This document shows, in pieces, positions 25,595-33,249 of a stretch of DNA of 54,561 bases; within the stretch, counting starts at the first letter, position 1; every line of letters begins with the position of its first letter. The stretch lies in the NCBI RefSeq assembly GCF_000720175.1, contig NZ_JOIX01000048.1, forward strand, positions 1-54,561. Reading direction: 5' to 3'. The translations under genes and the position numbers were made by a program. The notes beneath the pieces were generated by a model. The model had not been told where the DNA came from and did no database searches. It saw only the letters and a program-made list of their open reading frames with translations. The DNA is from Streptomyces sp. NRRL S-337. GTDB taxonomy: Bacteria > Actinomycetota > Actinomycetes > Streptomycetales > Streptomycetaceae.

Positions 25595-26302
25595 ATGAAC
25601 ATCGGGCACGCCGACAGTGCACCGGACGGTGGGTCCGCCGGTGCCCACCCGCCGTCCTCCGGGCCCGCCCCGGTCGATCCGGCGGGGCCGTACGCGGACG
25701 GTCCCTGGCGGAACTATTTCCTGATCCTGCTGGACCGCATCCCGACGCCGATCGCGGTGTGCCGGGCCGACGGCGTGGTGCTGATCGCCAATCCGGCGAT
25801 GGCCACGCTGTGGGGCGTGGCGCCGGGTCAGTTGCGCGGCCGCAATCTGCTGGACCTGTTCCGCCCCCGGGCGAAGGAACAGCTGCAGCGGATCGAGGAA
25901 GCGGTGCGGCTGGGGCGCCGGTCGCGCTATCCGGTCGAGGTGCACTGGCGGTCCGCGGCCGACGGCGCGGAGCGCGAAGGGGAACTGACGGTGGACCCGG
26001 TCGGCGACGCGTCCGTCCAGCCGCCGGCCCTGCTGGCGCTGCTGCGGGTCACGGAGGGCGCTCCGCCGCCGGCCCCGCGGGCCACGGCGAGCCCGGTGGA
26101 GACGCGGATCCTGGCGCTGGCCGCCGGCGGCGCGACGACGGCGGCGATCGGCGCGTCCCTGGGGCTGACCGTTGACGGGGTGAACTACCACCTGACCCGG
26201 CTGGCCCGCCGCTGGCGGGTGCAGGGCCGGACCGCGCTGGTGGCCAAGGCGTACGTGCTGGGCGTGCTGGCGGCGGACAGCTGGCCACCGGCCCCGGCCT
26301 GA
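25595..26302 (+). CDS. PAS-domain regulator with C-terminal LuxR-like HTH
   Basis: 235 residues. Residues 40-145 form a PAS domain (ILLDRIPTPIAVCRADGVVLIANPAMATLWGV, then GRNLLDLF). The C-terminal 65 residues hold a helix-turn-helix: VETRILALAAGGATTAAIGASLGLTVDGVNYHLTRL, the LuxR/GerE pattern with the recognition helix at DGVNYHLTRLARRW. The N-terminal 35 residues are Pro/Gly-rich. The PAS domain could bind a fatty acid or haem and control the divergent P450 fusion. An upstream in-frame ATG at 25538 would overlap the candidate operator, so ATG 25595 is preferred. Confidence 0.85.
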   Translation: MNIGHADSAPDGGSAGAHPPSSGPAPVDPAGPYADGPWRNYFLILLDRIPTPIAVCRADGVVLIANPAMATLWGVAPGQLRGRNLLDLFRPRAKEQLQRIEEAVRLGRRSRYPVEVHWRSAADGAEREGELTVDPVGDASVQPPALLALLRVTEGAPPPAPRATASPVETRILALAAGGATTAAIGASLGLTVDGVNYHLTRLARRWRVQGRTALVAKAYVLGVLAADSWPPAPA

Positions 26303-26336
26303 GCATCAGCACGTGTGTGCGGTTAACCTCCGTGGT

Positions 26337-26798
26337 GTGGAGGAGAACGCAGCCGCGCAGTTCGAGCGCGGAACGGACGGCCCGAAGGTCATCGTCGTCG
26401 GCGTGGACGGCTCCGACTCGTCCTGGCGCGCCGCCGCGTACGCGGCCGGACTCGCCCGGCGGCAGGGCTCGAAGCTGGTCCTGGTCTACGTCCAGCCGGT
26501 ACTGCCGGCCGGGGCGTCGATGGGCGCGCCGGTCGTGGACGCCACCAACGAGGTGGCCGAGGAGCTGATGGCCGAGATCCGCAAGGCCACCGACCGGCTG
26601 CAGGGGATCTACGACGTGCGCTGGGAGTTCCACACGCTGCGTGGCGACCCGTACAACGGCATGGTCCAGATGGCCGACGAGCTCACGGCGGACGCCGTGG
26701 TGGTGGGCGCCTCGGAGTCGGCCGGGCACCGCATCATGGGCTCGGTCGCGGTCCGCCTGGTCAAGGCGGGGCGCTGGCCGGTCACCGTCGTCCCGTAG
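26337..26798 (+). CDS. Universal stress protein (UspA family)
   Basis: 153 residues, a single Usp domain. The start motif KVIVVGVDGSDSSWRAAAYAAGLAR and the C-terminal ATP-binding signature VVVGASESAGHRIMGSVAVRLVKAGRWPVTVVP are intact (G-x2-G-x9-G-S-like spacing). It probably binds ATP and acts in stress or dormancy. The start codon is uncertain: GTG 26337 is chosen, with GTG 26313 also in frame. No good ribosome site precedes 26337; the GGAGGAG lies just inside the gene, so translation may be leaderless. Confidence 0.88.
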   Translation: MEENAAAQFERGTDGPKVIVVGVDGSDSSWRAAAYAAGLARRQGSKLVLVYVQPVLPAGASMGAPVVDATNEVAEELMAEIRKATDRLQGIYDVRWEFHTLRGDPYNGMVQMADELTADAVVVGASESAGHRIMGSVAVRLVKAGRWPVTVVP

Positions 26799-26891
26799 CG
26801 CCCGCGCGGCGCTCCGCTGGTGGGGTCGGCCGCCCTGAGGCACGGTGGGAGATGGACGGGCGGAGCGCCGCCCCGGCCGAGGGAGACCACC

Positions 26892-27107
26892 GTGACCGAC
26901 CGCACGTACCGCGTGACCGATATCGTCGGAACGTCCCAGCAGAGCGTGGACGCGGCGATCAAGAACGGCATCAAGCGCGCCTCACAGACCCTCCGCAATC
27001 TCGACTGGTTCGAGATCACCGAAGTGCGCGGACACCTCGTCGACGGCGAAATCGACCACTACCAGGTCGGCATGAAGGTCGGGTTCCGGCTGGAGGACGC
27101 CGATTGA
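26892..27107 (+). CDS. Dodecin (flavin-binding/storage protein)
   Basis: A 71-residue protein with the full dodecin pattern: YRVTDIVGTSQQSVDAAIKNGIKRASQTLRNLDWFEITEVRGHLVDGEIDHYQVGMKVGFRLED. The flavin-stacking Trp is in LDWFEI and a Gln near YQVGMKVGF contacts flavin in relatives. It forms a hollow dodecamer that sequesters riboflavin, FMN or CoA-bound flavin. The GTG start at 26892 follows GAGGGAGA. Confidence 0.93.
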   Translation: MTDRTYRVTDIVGTSQQSVDAAIKNGIKRASQTLRNLDWFEITEVRGHLVDGEIDHYQVGMKVGFRLEDAD

Positions 27108-27247
27108 CACCCCGATGACACCCCTCCCGGGTACGTCTCCCGGCGAGTCGCCACCGTACTAGGGAGTCGCCTTCCTCCGGGGCCCTCCAGGGTCCATGAT
27201 GATCCGCCGTCGGACCACGACGGAGCGAGCCTACGGAGGGATCCCAG

Positions 27248-28687
27248 ATGGGCCTGCGCGCGGGACAGGGCGTATTGCGCCGCAAACCGATCGAACACAT
27301 CGAAGAGGCGGAGGGCCCGGCGAGCCAGCAGCTCACCCGGGTGCTGGGGCTGTGGCAGCTGACCGCCATCGGCGTCGGCGGCATCATCGGCGCCGGCATC
27401 TTCACGCTCGCCGGCACCGTCGCGAACGGCAAGGCCGGACCCGCGGTCCTGATCTCCTTCCTCGTCGCGGGGATCGCGAGCGCCGCGGCCGCCTTCTCGT
27501 ACGCCGAATTCGCCGGGCTGATCCCGAAGGCGGGGTCGGCCTACACCTACGGCTATGCGGTGCTCGGCGAGGTGGCCGGGTGGTTCATCGGCTGGGACCT
27601 GCTGCTGGAGTACACCGCAATCGTCTCGGTCGTCGCGATCGGGATCTCCGGATATTTCAGCTTTCTCCTCGGTGAGCTGGGAGTCCATCTGCCGGCCTGG
27701 ATGCTCGGCGCACCGGGGACCGGACCGGGGCACCGCGTCGACCTCTTCGCGGCGGTGCTCTGCCTCCTGATCGCCTTTCTGCTGACCCTGGGCATCAAGA
27801 ACGCCGCCCGCTTCGAGACGCTCGTGGTGGGCCTGAAGGTCCTGGTCGTCGTGGTCGTGATCACGGTCGGCTTCTTCCACATCAACACCGCGAACTACCA
27901 CCCGTTCTTCCCGTTCGGGGTGAGCGGCGCCTTCACCGGTGCGGCCACCGTCTTCTTCGCGGTCTTCGGTTACGACGCGATGAGCACCGCCGCCGAGGAG
28001 TCCACCGATGCCCAGCGGCACATGCCGAAGGCGATCATGTACTCGCTGGCGATCTCGATGGTGCTGTACGTGCTGGCCTGCCTGGTGCTGACGGGCATGC
28101 AGAACTACAAGGACATCGACCCGGAGAGCGGCTTCTCGACGGCGTTCAAGTCGGTGGGCCTGCACGGTCTCGCGGACGTCATCGCGGTCGGCGCGATCAT
28201 CGGCATCCTGACCGTCATGTTCACCTTCATGCTCGGGGTGACCCGGGTGTGGTTCGCGATGAGCCGGGACGGTCTGCTGCCGAAGTGGTTCGCCAAGACG
28301 AGCCCCACGCACCACGTGCCGACCCGGGTGACCTGGATCGTGGGGGCGGCCTCCGCGGCCATCGCCGGCTTCCTGCCGATCGGCGAGGCCGCCGAGCTGA
28401 CGAACATCGGCATCCTGCTGGCGTTCGTGGTGGTCTGCGTGGCGGTCATCGTGCTCCGCTACAAGCGCCCCGAACTGCCACGCACGTTCCGTACGCCGGG
28501 GATGCCGTGGGTGCCGGCGCTCGGGGTGGTGTTCTCCCTCTGGCTGATCACGTTCCTGGCGTGGCAGACCTGGGTGCGGTTCGTGGTCTGGTTCCTCGTC
28601 GGCATGGTCATCTACTTCAGCTACTCCCGCCACCACTCGAACCTGGAACGCGCGGAGCAGAAGGGCGCCGGGGGTGAGGTGGGCTGA
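27248..28687 (+). CDS. APC-family amino acid permease (CAT type)
   Basis: 479 residues with about 12 membrane spans. The first helix contains the APC signature QLTAIGVGGIIGAGIFTLAGTVANGKAGPAV. Later motifs include YTYGYAVLGEVAGWFIGWDLLLEYT, FFAVFGYDAMSTAAEESTD and LLPKWFAKTSPTHHVPTRVTW. It resembles cationic amino acid transporters (YfnA/CAT), importing amino acids by proton symport. Substrate is not certain. GGAGGG at about 27235-27240 supports the ATG, and a strong terminator follows the stop codon. Confidence 0.92.
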   Translation: MGLRAGQGVLRRKPIEHIEEAEGPASQQLTRVLGLWQLTAIGVGGIIGAGIFTLAGTVANGKAGPAVLISFLVAGIASAAAAFSYAEFAGLIPKAGSAYTYGYAVLGEVAGWFIGWDLLLEYTAIVSVVAIGISGYFSFLLGELGVHLPAWMLGAPGTGPGHRVDLFAAVLCLLIAFLLTLGIKNAARFETLVVGLKVLVVVVVITVGFFHINTANYHPFFPFGVSGAFTGAATVFFAVFGYDAMSTAAEESTDAQRHMPKAIMYSLAISMVLYVLACLVLTGMQNYKDIDPESGFSTAFKSVGLHGLADVIAVGAIIGILTVMFTFMLGVTRVWFAMSRDGLLPKWFAKTSPTHHVPTRVTWIVGAASAAIAGFLPIGEAAELTNIGILLAFVVVCVAVIVLRYKRPELPRTFRTPGMPWVPALGVVFSLWLITFLAWQTWVRFVVWFLVGMVIYFSYSRHHSNLERAEQKGAGGEVG

Positions 28688-28694
28688 ACTGCCG

Positions 28695-28723
28695 GGGCCG
28701 GTGGCCGCGTCGGCCACCGGCCC
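28695..28723 (+). terminator. Permease terminator
   Basis: A perfect 12-bp GC stem, GGGCCGGTGGCC and GGCCACCGGCCC, with a 5-nt loop, begins 7 bp after the permease stop. Confidence 0.85.
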
Positions 28724-28743
28724 GGGACCGGACGTGACCGGCC

Positions 28744-28795
28744 AGGTGAGGTGAGGTGAGGTCAGGTCAGGTCAGGTCAGGTCAGGTCAGGTCAG
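28744..28795. repeat. Pentanucleotide microsatellite overlapping a stop codon
   Basis: AGGTG units, then seven or so AGGTC units, run from about 28744 to 28795. The secreted-protein gene at 28792 ends inside the array: its TGA stop is in the last unit. On the minus strand each unit contains a TGA (CTGAC), so stops fall in all three frames within 15 bp. Confidence 0.85.
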
Positions 28796-29304
28796 AAGAC
28801 GAACGGTCCCGGGGACTGCGGGGACGTGGCCTTGCAGGTGGCCGTGATCCCGAGGACGACGACCTTCAGGGAGCTGGCCTCCAGGCTGTCACCGGCGGCG
28901 ACGGTGCCCTTGAGGGGGCCGGTGGAGACCGGGCTGCCGGCCGGGATCGCCGGGTTGGCGTTGCCGGAGAACTCGGTCGTTCCGGAGCCGTTCCTGGTGA
29001 GCGTCAGCGTGGACCGTACCGAGTTCGCGCCGATGTTGATGGGCGAGCTGATCGCGGACGTCGACACGCTGATGGTGGCGGCGGTGCCGTCCTGGGTGGC
29101 GGTGAGCGTGGCCGTACCGGAGCCGTACGAGCCGCAGTCGAAGGCGAGGGTGGCGGTGCCGGGGGTCACCGCGGTCGAGGCCGGTGCCATCGCGAGGGTG
29201 CCGGCGGCGGCGCTCGCGAGGCCGACGGCGGTACGTATGCCGATGCCTTTGCCTTTGCCTTTGCCTTTGCCTTTGCCTAACGTGCCTGATCTGCGCTGCT
29301 TCAT
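28792..29304 (-). CDS. Small secreted protein with a microsatellite in its signal peptide
   Basis: 170 residues. The n-region MKQRRSGTLGKGKGKGKGKG is followed by IGIRTAVGLASAAAGTLAMAPASTAV, a signal peptide with an unusually long basic n-region. The mature part of about 125 residues is Thr/Ser/Gly-rich with two Cys (CGSYG, TCKAT) and beta-strand periodicity, like small streptomycete secreted proteins of unknown function. The Gly-Lys dipeptides come from five copies of a hexamer (TTTGCC on the plus strand, 29245-29276), so slippage would change signal charge without frameshift. Function unknown. The leader carries AAAGGCGG upstream but no close Shine-Dalgarno. Confidence 0.8.
   Translation of the reverse strand: MKQRRSGTLGKGKGKGKGKGIGIRTAVGLASAAAGTLAMAPASTAVTPGTATLAFDCGSYGSGTATLTATQDGTAATISVSTSAISSPINIGANSVRSTLTLTRNGSGTTEFSGNANPAIPAGSPVSTGPLKGTVAAGDSLEASSLKVVVLGITATCKATSPQSPGPFVF
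29245..29276. repeat. Hexanucleotide microsatellite (TTTGCC)n in a signal peptide
   Basis: About five tandem TTTGCC units encode Gly-Lys repeats on the minus strand. The unit length preserves the reading frame on expansion or contraction. Confidence 0.9.
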
Positions 29305-29479
29305 GGGGGGAAACCGCCTTTGTGAGGGGGGTGACAGGCCGTCCCCGCACGCGCCGGCCGGGGAACTGACGGGTGGTCAGCGACCTGGAATCGCCGACTA
29401 TTGAGGCACGCGGCCCCGAAGAGAGCAAGGCACGCACGCCATGATTTTTGACGTGCCCTCAACAAGCGACGGCTGCCCC

Positions 29480-30256
29480 TCACCCGCCCGGCAGCAACCT
29501 CCGCAGCCACGCCCCCAGCCGGTGCCGCCACAGCCACCACGGCAGCCGGCGGCGGGGCACGTACGCCCACAGGTCGTCGTCCGCCTCGGTGCCGCGCGGA
29601 CAGCGTCGCAGCAGGTCGAGACAGCGGCGGTCGACCGTGCCGTGCAGCCGGGCGGTGTGCGCCAGGGCGACGAGGCCCTGGTGGCGCAGCCTGTGGTCCG
29701 ACGACTCCAGGGAGCGCTCCAGGGTCCGGGCAACCCTGGGCAGGATCGCCGCCGGGTCGGGGTGGGTCAGCGCCAGCCCGATCACCGCCACGCCCAGCAA
29801 CTCCTCGCCGCGCTCGAAGGCGGCGTCCACCTCCTCCGGCCGGTCGGTGCCGAGCAGCGCCCCGGTCTCCCGCCAGTTCATGCCGCGGCCCGACGCGGCG
29901 CGGGCGAGCAGGAACTCGGCGCGCCCGGCGGCCAGTTGGCGCGCCGCGGGTTCCGTACCGCCGGCACCCTCGGACGCACCCCGCCCGACCAGTGCGAGGT
30001 AGTCCCAGATCCCCCCGGCGGCATCCGTCTCCGCGCCCGGGATCTCCCGGCAGAGCGCGTCCAGTTGGGGCTCCGACGGGCCCTGGGCATGGATCCGGGC
30101 GAACGCCTCACCACGGGCCCCCAGGTCGCAGCGGCGGAGGAAGGCGAGCCGGACGGTGTCGGCGGCGGTCAGCCGGCCGTGCAGGCGGCCCCAGGCGAGT
30201 TCGGACGGTTCGATGGCCGCCGCGTAGCGGACGATGTCGACGGGGAGGAGGTGCAC
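29480..30256 (-). CDS. Hypothetical helical protein
   Basis: 258 residues, GTG start at 30256. The sequence is helix-rich with an early PVDIVRYAAAIEPSELAWGRLHGRLTAADTVRLAFLRRCDLGARGEAF and a basic tail RHRLGAWLRRLLPGG. There is no signal peptide or membrane span and I recognise no catalytic motif. The repeated helix pairs (HRLRHQGLVALAHTARLHG) resemble HEAT-type repeats. Coding character is supported by GC-rich third positions. No ribosome site is visible before the chosen GTG, so the start is uncertain. Confidence 0.6.
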   Translation of the reverse strand: MHLLPVDIVRYAAAIEPSELAWGRLHGRLTAADTVRLAFLRRCDLGARGEAFARIHAQGPSEPQLDALCREIPGAETDAAGGIWDYLALVGRGASEGAGGTEPAARQLAAGRAEFLLARAASGRGMNWRETGALLGTDRPEEVDAAFERGEELLGVAVIGLALTHPDPAAILPRVARTLERSLESSDHRLRHQGLVALAHTARLHGTVDRRCLDLLRRCPRGTEADDDLWAYVPRRRLPWWLWRHRLGAWLRRLLPGG

Positions 30257-30437
30257 CGGGTGAGCCTAACGAGAGGCGTGCGCCGCGCGGCGGCCGCCCT
30301 CGCAACGCCTGCGCCGCGCCGTAGCTGCCCCCGTCATGCCTGCGCGGCACGGCAGTTGCCCGCGTCATTCCCGCGGCGCCGCACCGCAGTTGCCCTCTTG
30401 ACGCGGACCTGACGTACCCCAAGAATGAGCGCGCTCT

Positions 30438-30449
30438 GACAACGTTGTC
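30438..30449. promoter_or_regulatory. LacI-type operator upstream of the GH92 mannosidase
   Basis: GACAACGTTGTC is a perfect 12-bp palindrome within TGACAACGTTGTCGG, 24 bp before the GH92 ATG. TGACAACGTTGTCA-like sites are the typical targets of actinobacterial LacI repressors before glycosidase genes. No LacI gene is in the window. Confidence 0.8.
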
Positions 30450-30472
30450 GGCGAACCCGGAGGTCCGGATTC

Positions 30473-32860
30473 ATGCCATGGCCCAGTCGCAACCGGCTGC
30501 GTACCGCGGGCGCGGTGCTGGCGGCCGCGCTGGTCGGAGGCGGGCTCACCGCCCCCGCCGCGCAGGCCGCGCCGCCCGGCGGCACGCTCACCGACCTGGT
30601 CAATCCCTTCATCGGCAGCCAGAAGGACGGCAACACCTACCCGGGCGCCGCGGTGCCGTTCGGCATGGTGCAGCTCTCCCCCGACACCGGCCACTCCACC
30701 GGCTACGGCTACGACGACGACCACATCCGGGGGTTCAGCTCGGTGCACATCTCCGGCGTCGGCTGCGGGCTCGGCGGTGACCTGCCGGTGCTGCCCACCA
30801 CGGGCGAGATCACCGAGACCGACAACGCCCGGTACGCGGCCGCCTTCCGCCATGACGACGAGTCGGCCCGGCCCGGCTACTACCGGGTCGGCCTGACCTC
30901 GTACGGCGGGATCACCGCCGAGCTGACCGCCACCGCCCGCACCGGCCGGCAGCGCTACACCTTCCCGGCCACCGACAAGGCCAATGTGCTGCTCAACGCC
31001 GGGCAGTCGCTGCACCGGACGGTCTCCACGAAGGTCGAGGTGCTGGACTCCCGCACCGTCCGCACCGCCCTCACCGGCCGCGGCTTCTGCCAGGACACCG
31101 AGCCGTACACCGTCTACACGATCACCCGCTTCGACCGGCCGTTCACTTCGTACGGCACCTGGGAGGGCGACACCGTCACGCCCGGGTCGCGCGGGTCCAC
31201 GGCGGGCGGTCGGCACGGCGCGTACGTCCGCTTCGACACCCGCGAGGACCGTACGGTCGAGGCGACCACGGCCCTCAGTTACGTCGACGCGGCGGGCGCG
31301 GCCCGCAATCTGCGCGCGGAGGGCGGGGGATCGTTCGACCGGGTCCGGGCCGCGGCCGATGCCGCGTGGGAGCGGCGGCTGGCCCTGGTGCGGACGCAGG
31401 GCGGCAGCCGGACGCTGCGCCGGACGTTCTACTCCTCGCTGTACCGGTCGTTCCTGGCGCCGAACCTCGGCAGCGACGTGGACGGCCGCTACACCGGCTG
31501 GGACCGGAAGGTGCACCGGACCGCCGAGTTCGGCGGCTCCGCCTACTACCAGAACTGGTCGCTGTGGGACACCTACCGCACCCAGGCGCAGCTGCTCGCG
31601 CTGCTGGCGCCGCGCGAGTCGCGCGACATGGCGCTGTCGGTGCTGCGGATCGGCAAGGAGGGCGGCTGGCTGCCCAAGTGGGGCTACGGCACGGTCGAGA
31701 CGAACATCATGACCGGCGACCCGGTCACCCCGTTCCTCACCAACGCCTACCAGCAGGGCCTGCTGAAGGGCCATGAGGAGGAGGCGTACGCGGCGCTCAC
31801 GAAGAACGCCGACGGGGTGCCGCCGGCCGGGTCCCCGGCCGTCGGGCGGGAGGCGAACGCGGAGTACCTGAGGGACGGTTTCGCGCCGTACGTCAAGGGC
31901 CGCCCGCACCGCAAGCCCGGCGACTCCGACTTCGACCACGGCGCCTCGGCGACCCTGGAATACGCCCTGTCCGACGCGATGCTGGGGCAGATGGCACGGG
32001 ATCTGGGGCACACCGCGGACGCCGACCGCTATGCGGCGCGGGCGCAGAACTACCGGAAGATCTTCGACCCGTCGACCGGCTTCTTCCGGGCCCGGGACGA
32101 GCACGGCGCGTTCACCGGCCCGGCCGATCCGGCCAAGAGCGAGGGGTTCCACGAGGGCACGTCCTGGCAGTACCAGTGGCTGGTGCCGCAGGACCTGCCC
32201 GGGATGCTGCGGCTGATCGGCGGCCGGGACACGGCGGACGAGCGGCTCGACGCGTTCTTCGCGTACCGGAAGCTGCTGGCGGACCCGGAGAAGACCGCCC
32301 GTGAAGTGTGGGTCAACGGGCCGTACGACTACTACAACGCGGACAAGTACAACCCGCAGAACGAACCGGACCTGATCGCTCCGTACACCTATCTGTCCAC
32401 CGGCCGGCCGTGGAAGACGACGGACGTGGTGCATGCGGCGCTGACGCTGTTCACCGACACGCCCAGCGGGATGACCGGGAACGACGACCTGGGGACGATG
32501 TCGGCGTGGATGGTGCTGTCGTCGATCGGGGTGTTCCCCGTGCAGCCGGGCACCGACACCTGGGGGCTGAGTACGCCGGTCTTCGACCGGGTCGAGCTGA
32601 CACTGGACCGGCGCTATTACCCGGCGGGGCACTTCACCGTCACCGCACCCGGTACGTCCGCGGCCAACCGGTATGTCCAGTCGGTGCGTGTGGACGGTGC
32701 CGCCCGGGACCGTACGTACCTGACCACCGGTGAGCTGCGAAAGAGCCGGGAACTGGCCTTCACCGTCGGCACGGAGCCGTCCGGCTGGGGCACCGGTGAG
32801 CGGGCCGCGCCGCCGCCGGTGGGCACCGCGGCGCCGGGTGGTGCGGCCGGCCGGCGGTGA
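30473..32860 (+). CDS. Secreted GH92 alpha-mannosidase
   Basis: 795 residues. Signal peptide about 1-33 ends at PAAQAAPPG. The GH92 start DLVNPFIGSQKDGNTYPGAAVPFGMVQLSPDTGHSTGYGYDDDHIRGFSSVHISGVGCG is diagnostic. Later motifs include YSSLYRSFLAPNLG, YQNWSLWDTYRTQAQLLALL, WLPKWGYG, FHEGTSWQYQWLVPQD and GNDDLGTMSAWMVLSSIG. GH92 enzymes are calcium-dependent inverting exo-alpha-mannosidases acting on N-glycans or mannans. The ATG at 30473 follows a GGAGG site; a LacI-type operator lies 24 bp upstream. A strong terminator follows. Confidence 0.95.
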   Translation: MPWPSRNRLRTAGAVLAAALVGGGLTAPAAQAAPPGGTLTDLVNPFIGSQKDGNTYPGAAVPFGMVQLSPDTGHSTGYGYDDDHIRGFSSVHISGVGCGLGGDLPVLPTTGEITETDNARYAAAFRHDDESARPGYYRVGLTSYGGITAELTATARTGRQRYTFPATDKANVLLNAGQSLHRTVSTKVEVLDSRTVRTALTGRGFCQDTEPYTVYTITRFDRPFTSYGTWEGDTVTPGSRGSTAGGRHGAYVRFDTREDRTVEATTALSYVDAAGAARNLRAEGGGSFDRVRAAADAAWERRLALVRTQGGSRTLRRTFYSSLYRSFLAPNLGSDVDGRYTGWDRKVHRTAEFGGSAYYQNWSLWDTYRTQAQLLALLAPRESRDMALSVLRIGKEGGWLPKWGYGTVETNIMTGDPVTPFLTNAYQQGLLKGHEEEAYAALTKNADGVPPAGSPAVGREANAEYLRDGFAPYVKGRPHRKPGDSDFDHGASATLEYALSDAMLGQMARDLGHTADADRYAARAQNYRKIFDPSTGFFRARDEHGAFTGPADPAKSEGFHEGTSWQYQWLVPQDLPGMLRLIGGRDTADERLDAFFAYRKLLADPEKTAREVWVNGPYDYYNADKYNPQNEPDLIAPYTYLSTGRPWKTTDVVHAALTLFTDTPSGMTGNDDLGTMSAWMVLSSIGVFPVQPGTDTWGLSTPVFDRVELTLDRRYYPAGHFTVTAPGTSAANRYVQSVRVDGAARDRTYLTTGELRKSRELAFTVGTEPSGWGTGERAAPPPVGTAAPGGAAGRR

Positions 32861-32867
32861 GGGCACT

Positions 32868-32914
32868 CCGTTCGCCCGCGGCCGGCGGCACGGTGCGCGG
32901 TCGCGGGCGAACGG
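32868..32914 (+). terminator. GH92 terminator
   Basis: A perfect 13-bp stem, CCGTTCGCCCGCG (32868-32880) and CGCGGGCGAACGG (32902-32914), with a 21-nt loop, 8 bp after the stop. Confidence 0.85.
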
Positions 32915-32954
32915 GCGGCGAAGGGGGTGTGCGTGCCGCGGGTGGGTGCGGGCG

Positions 32955-33167
32955 TCAGCCCTGCAGGGCCTGCCAGAACTCGTCGAAGGACATGGTGCCG
33001 TCCTTGTCGGTGTCCTTGGCCTTGATGACGGCCTCGGCGACCGGGCCGGTGACGAACGGGTCGCCCATCTCCGCCATCGCGTGCTTGAACTCGTCCGGCG
33101 TGACCTGGCCGTCGCCGTCCGCGTCGTACCGGTCGAACGTCGCCCTGGCCTCGTTGATGTCTGCCAT
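32955..33167 (-). CDS. EF-hand calcium-binding protein (CabD-like)
   Basis: 70 residues with two EF-hands: DRYDADGDGQVTPDEF (loop 1, about 13-24) and KDTDKDGTMSFDEF (loop 2, about 50-61), both with the Asp-x-Asp-x-Asp-Gly pattern and a terminal Glu. Small intracellular EF-hand proteins of this size are the CabB/CabD type in streptomycetes and are calcium buffers or sensors. ATG 33167 is chosen; an upstream start at 33239 is in frame but would add an unstructured 24-residue leader. Confidence 0.9.
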   Translation of the reverse strand: MADINEARATFDRYDADGDGQVTPDEFKHAMAEMGDPFVTGPVAEAVIKAKDTDKDGTMSFDEFWQALQG

Positions 33168-33249
33168 GAGAGGTGCCCCCTTCGTGGTGCTGCGCAGGCT
33201 TGCGCGGTGGTGTTGCCTGGTGATCTGACCTGCGTACATTAGCGGACCC

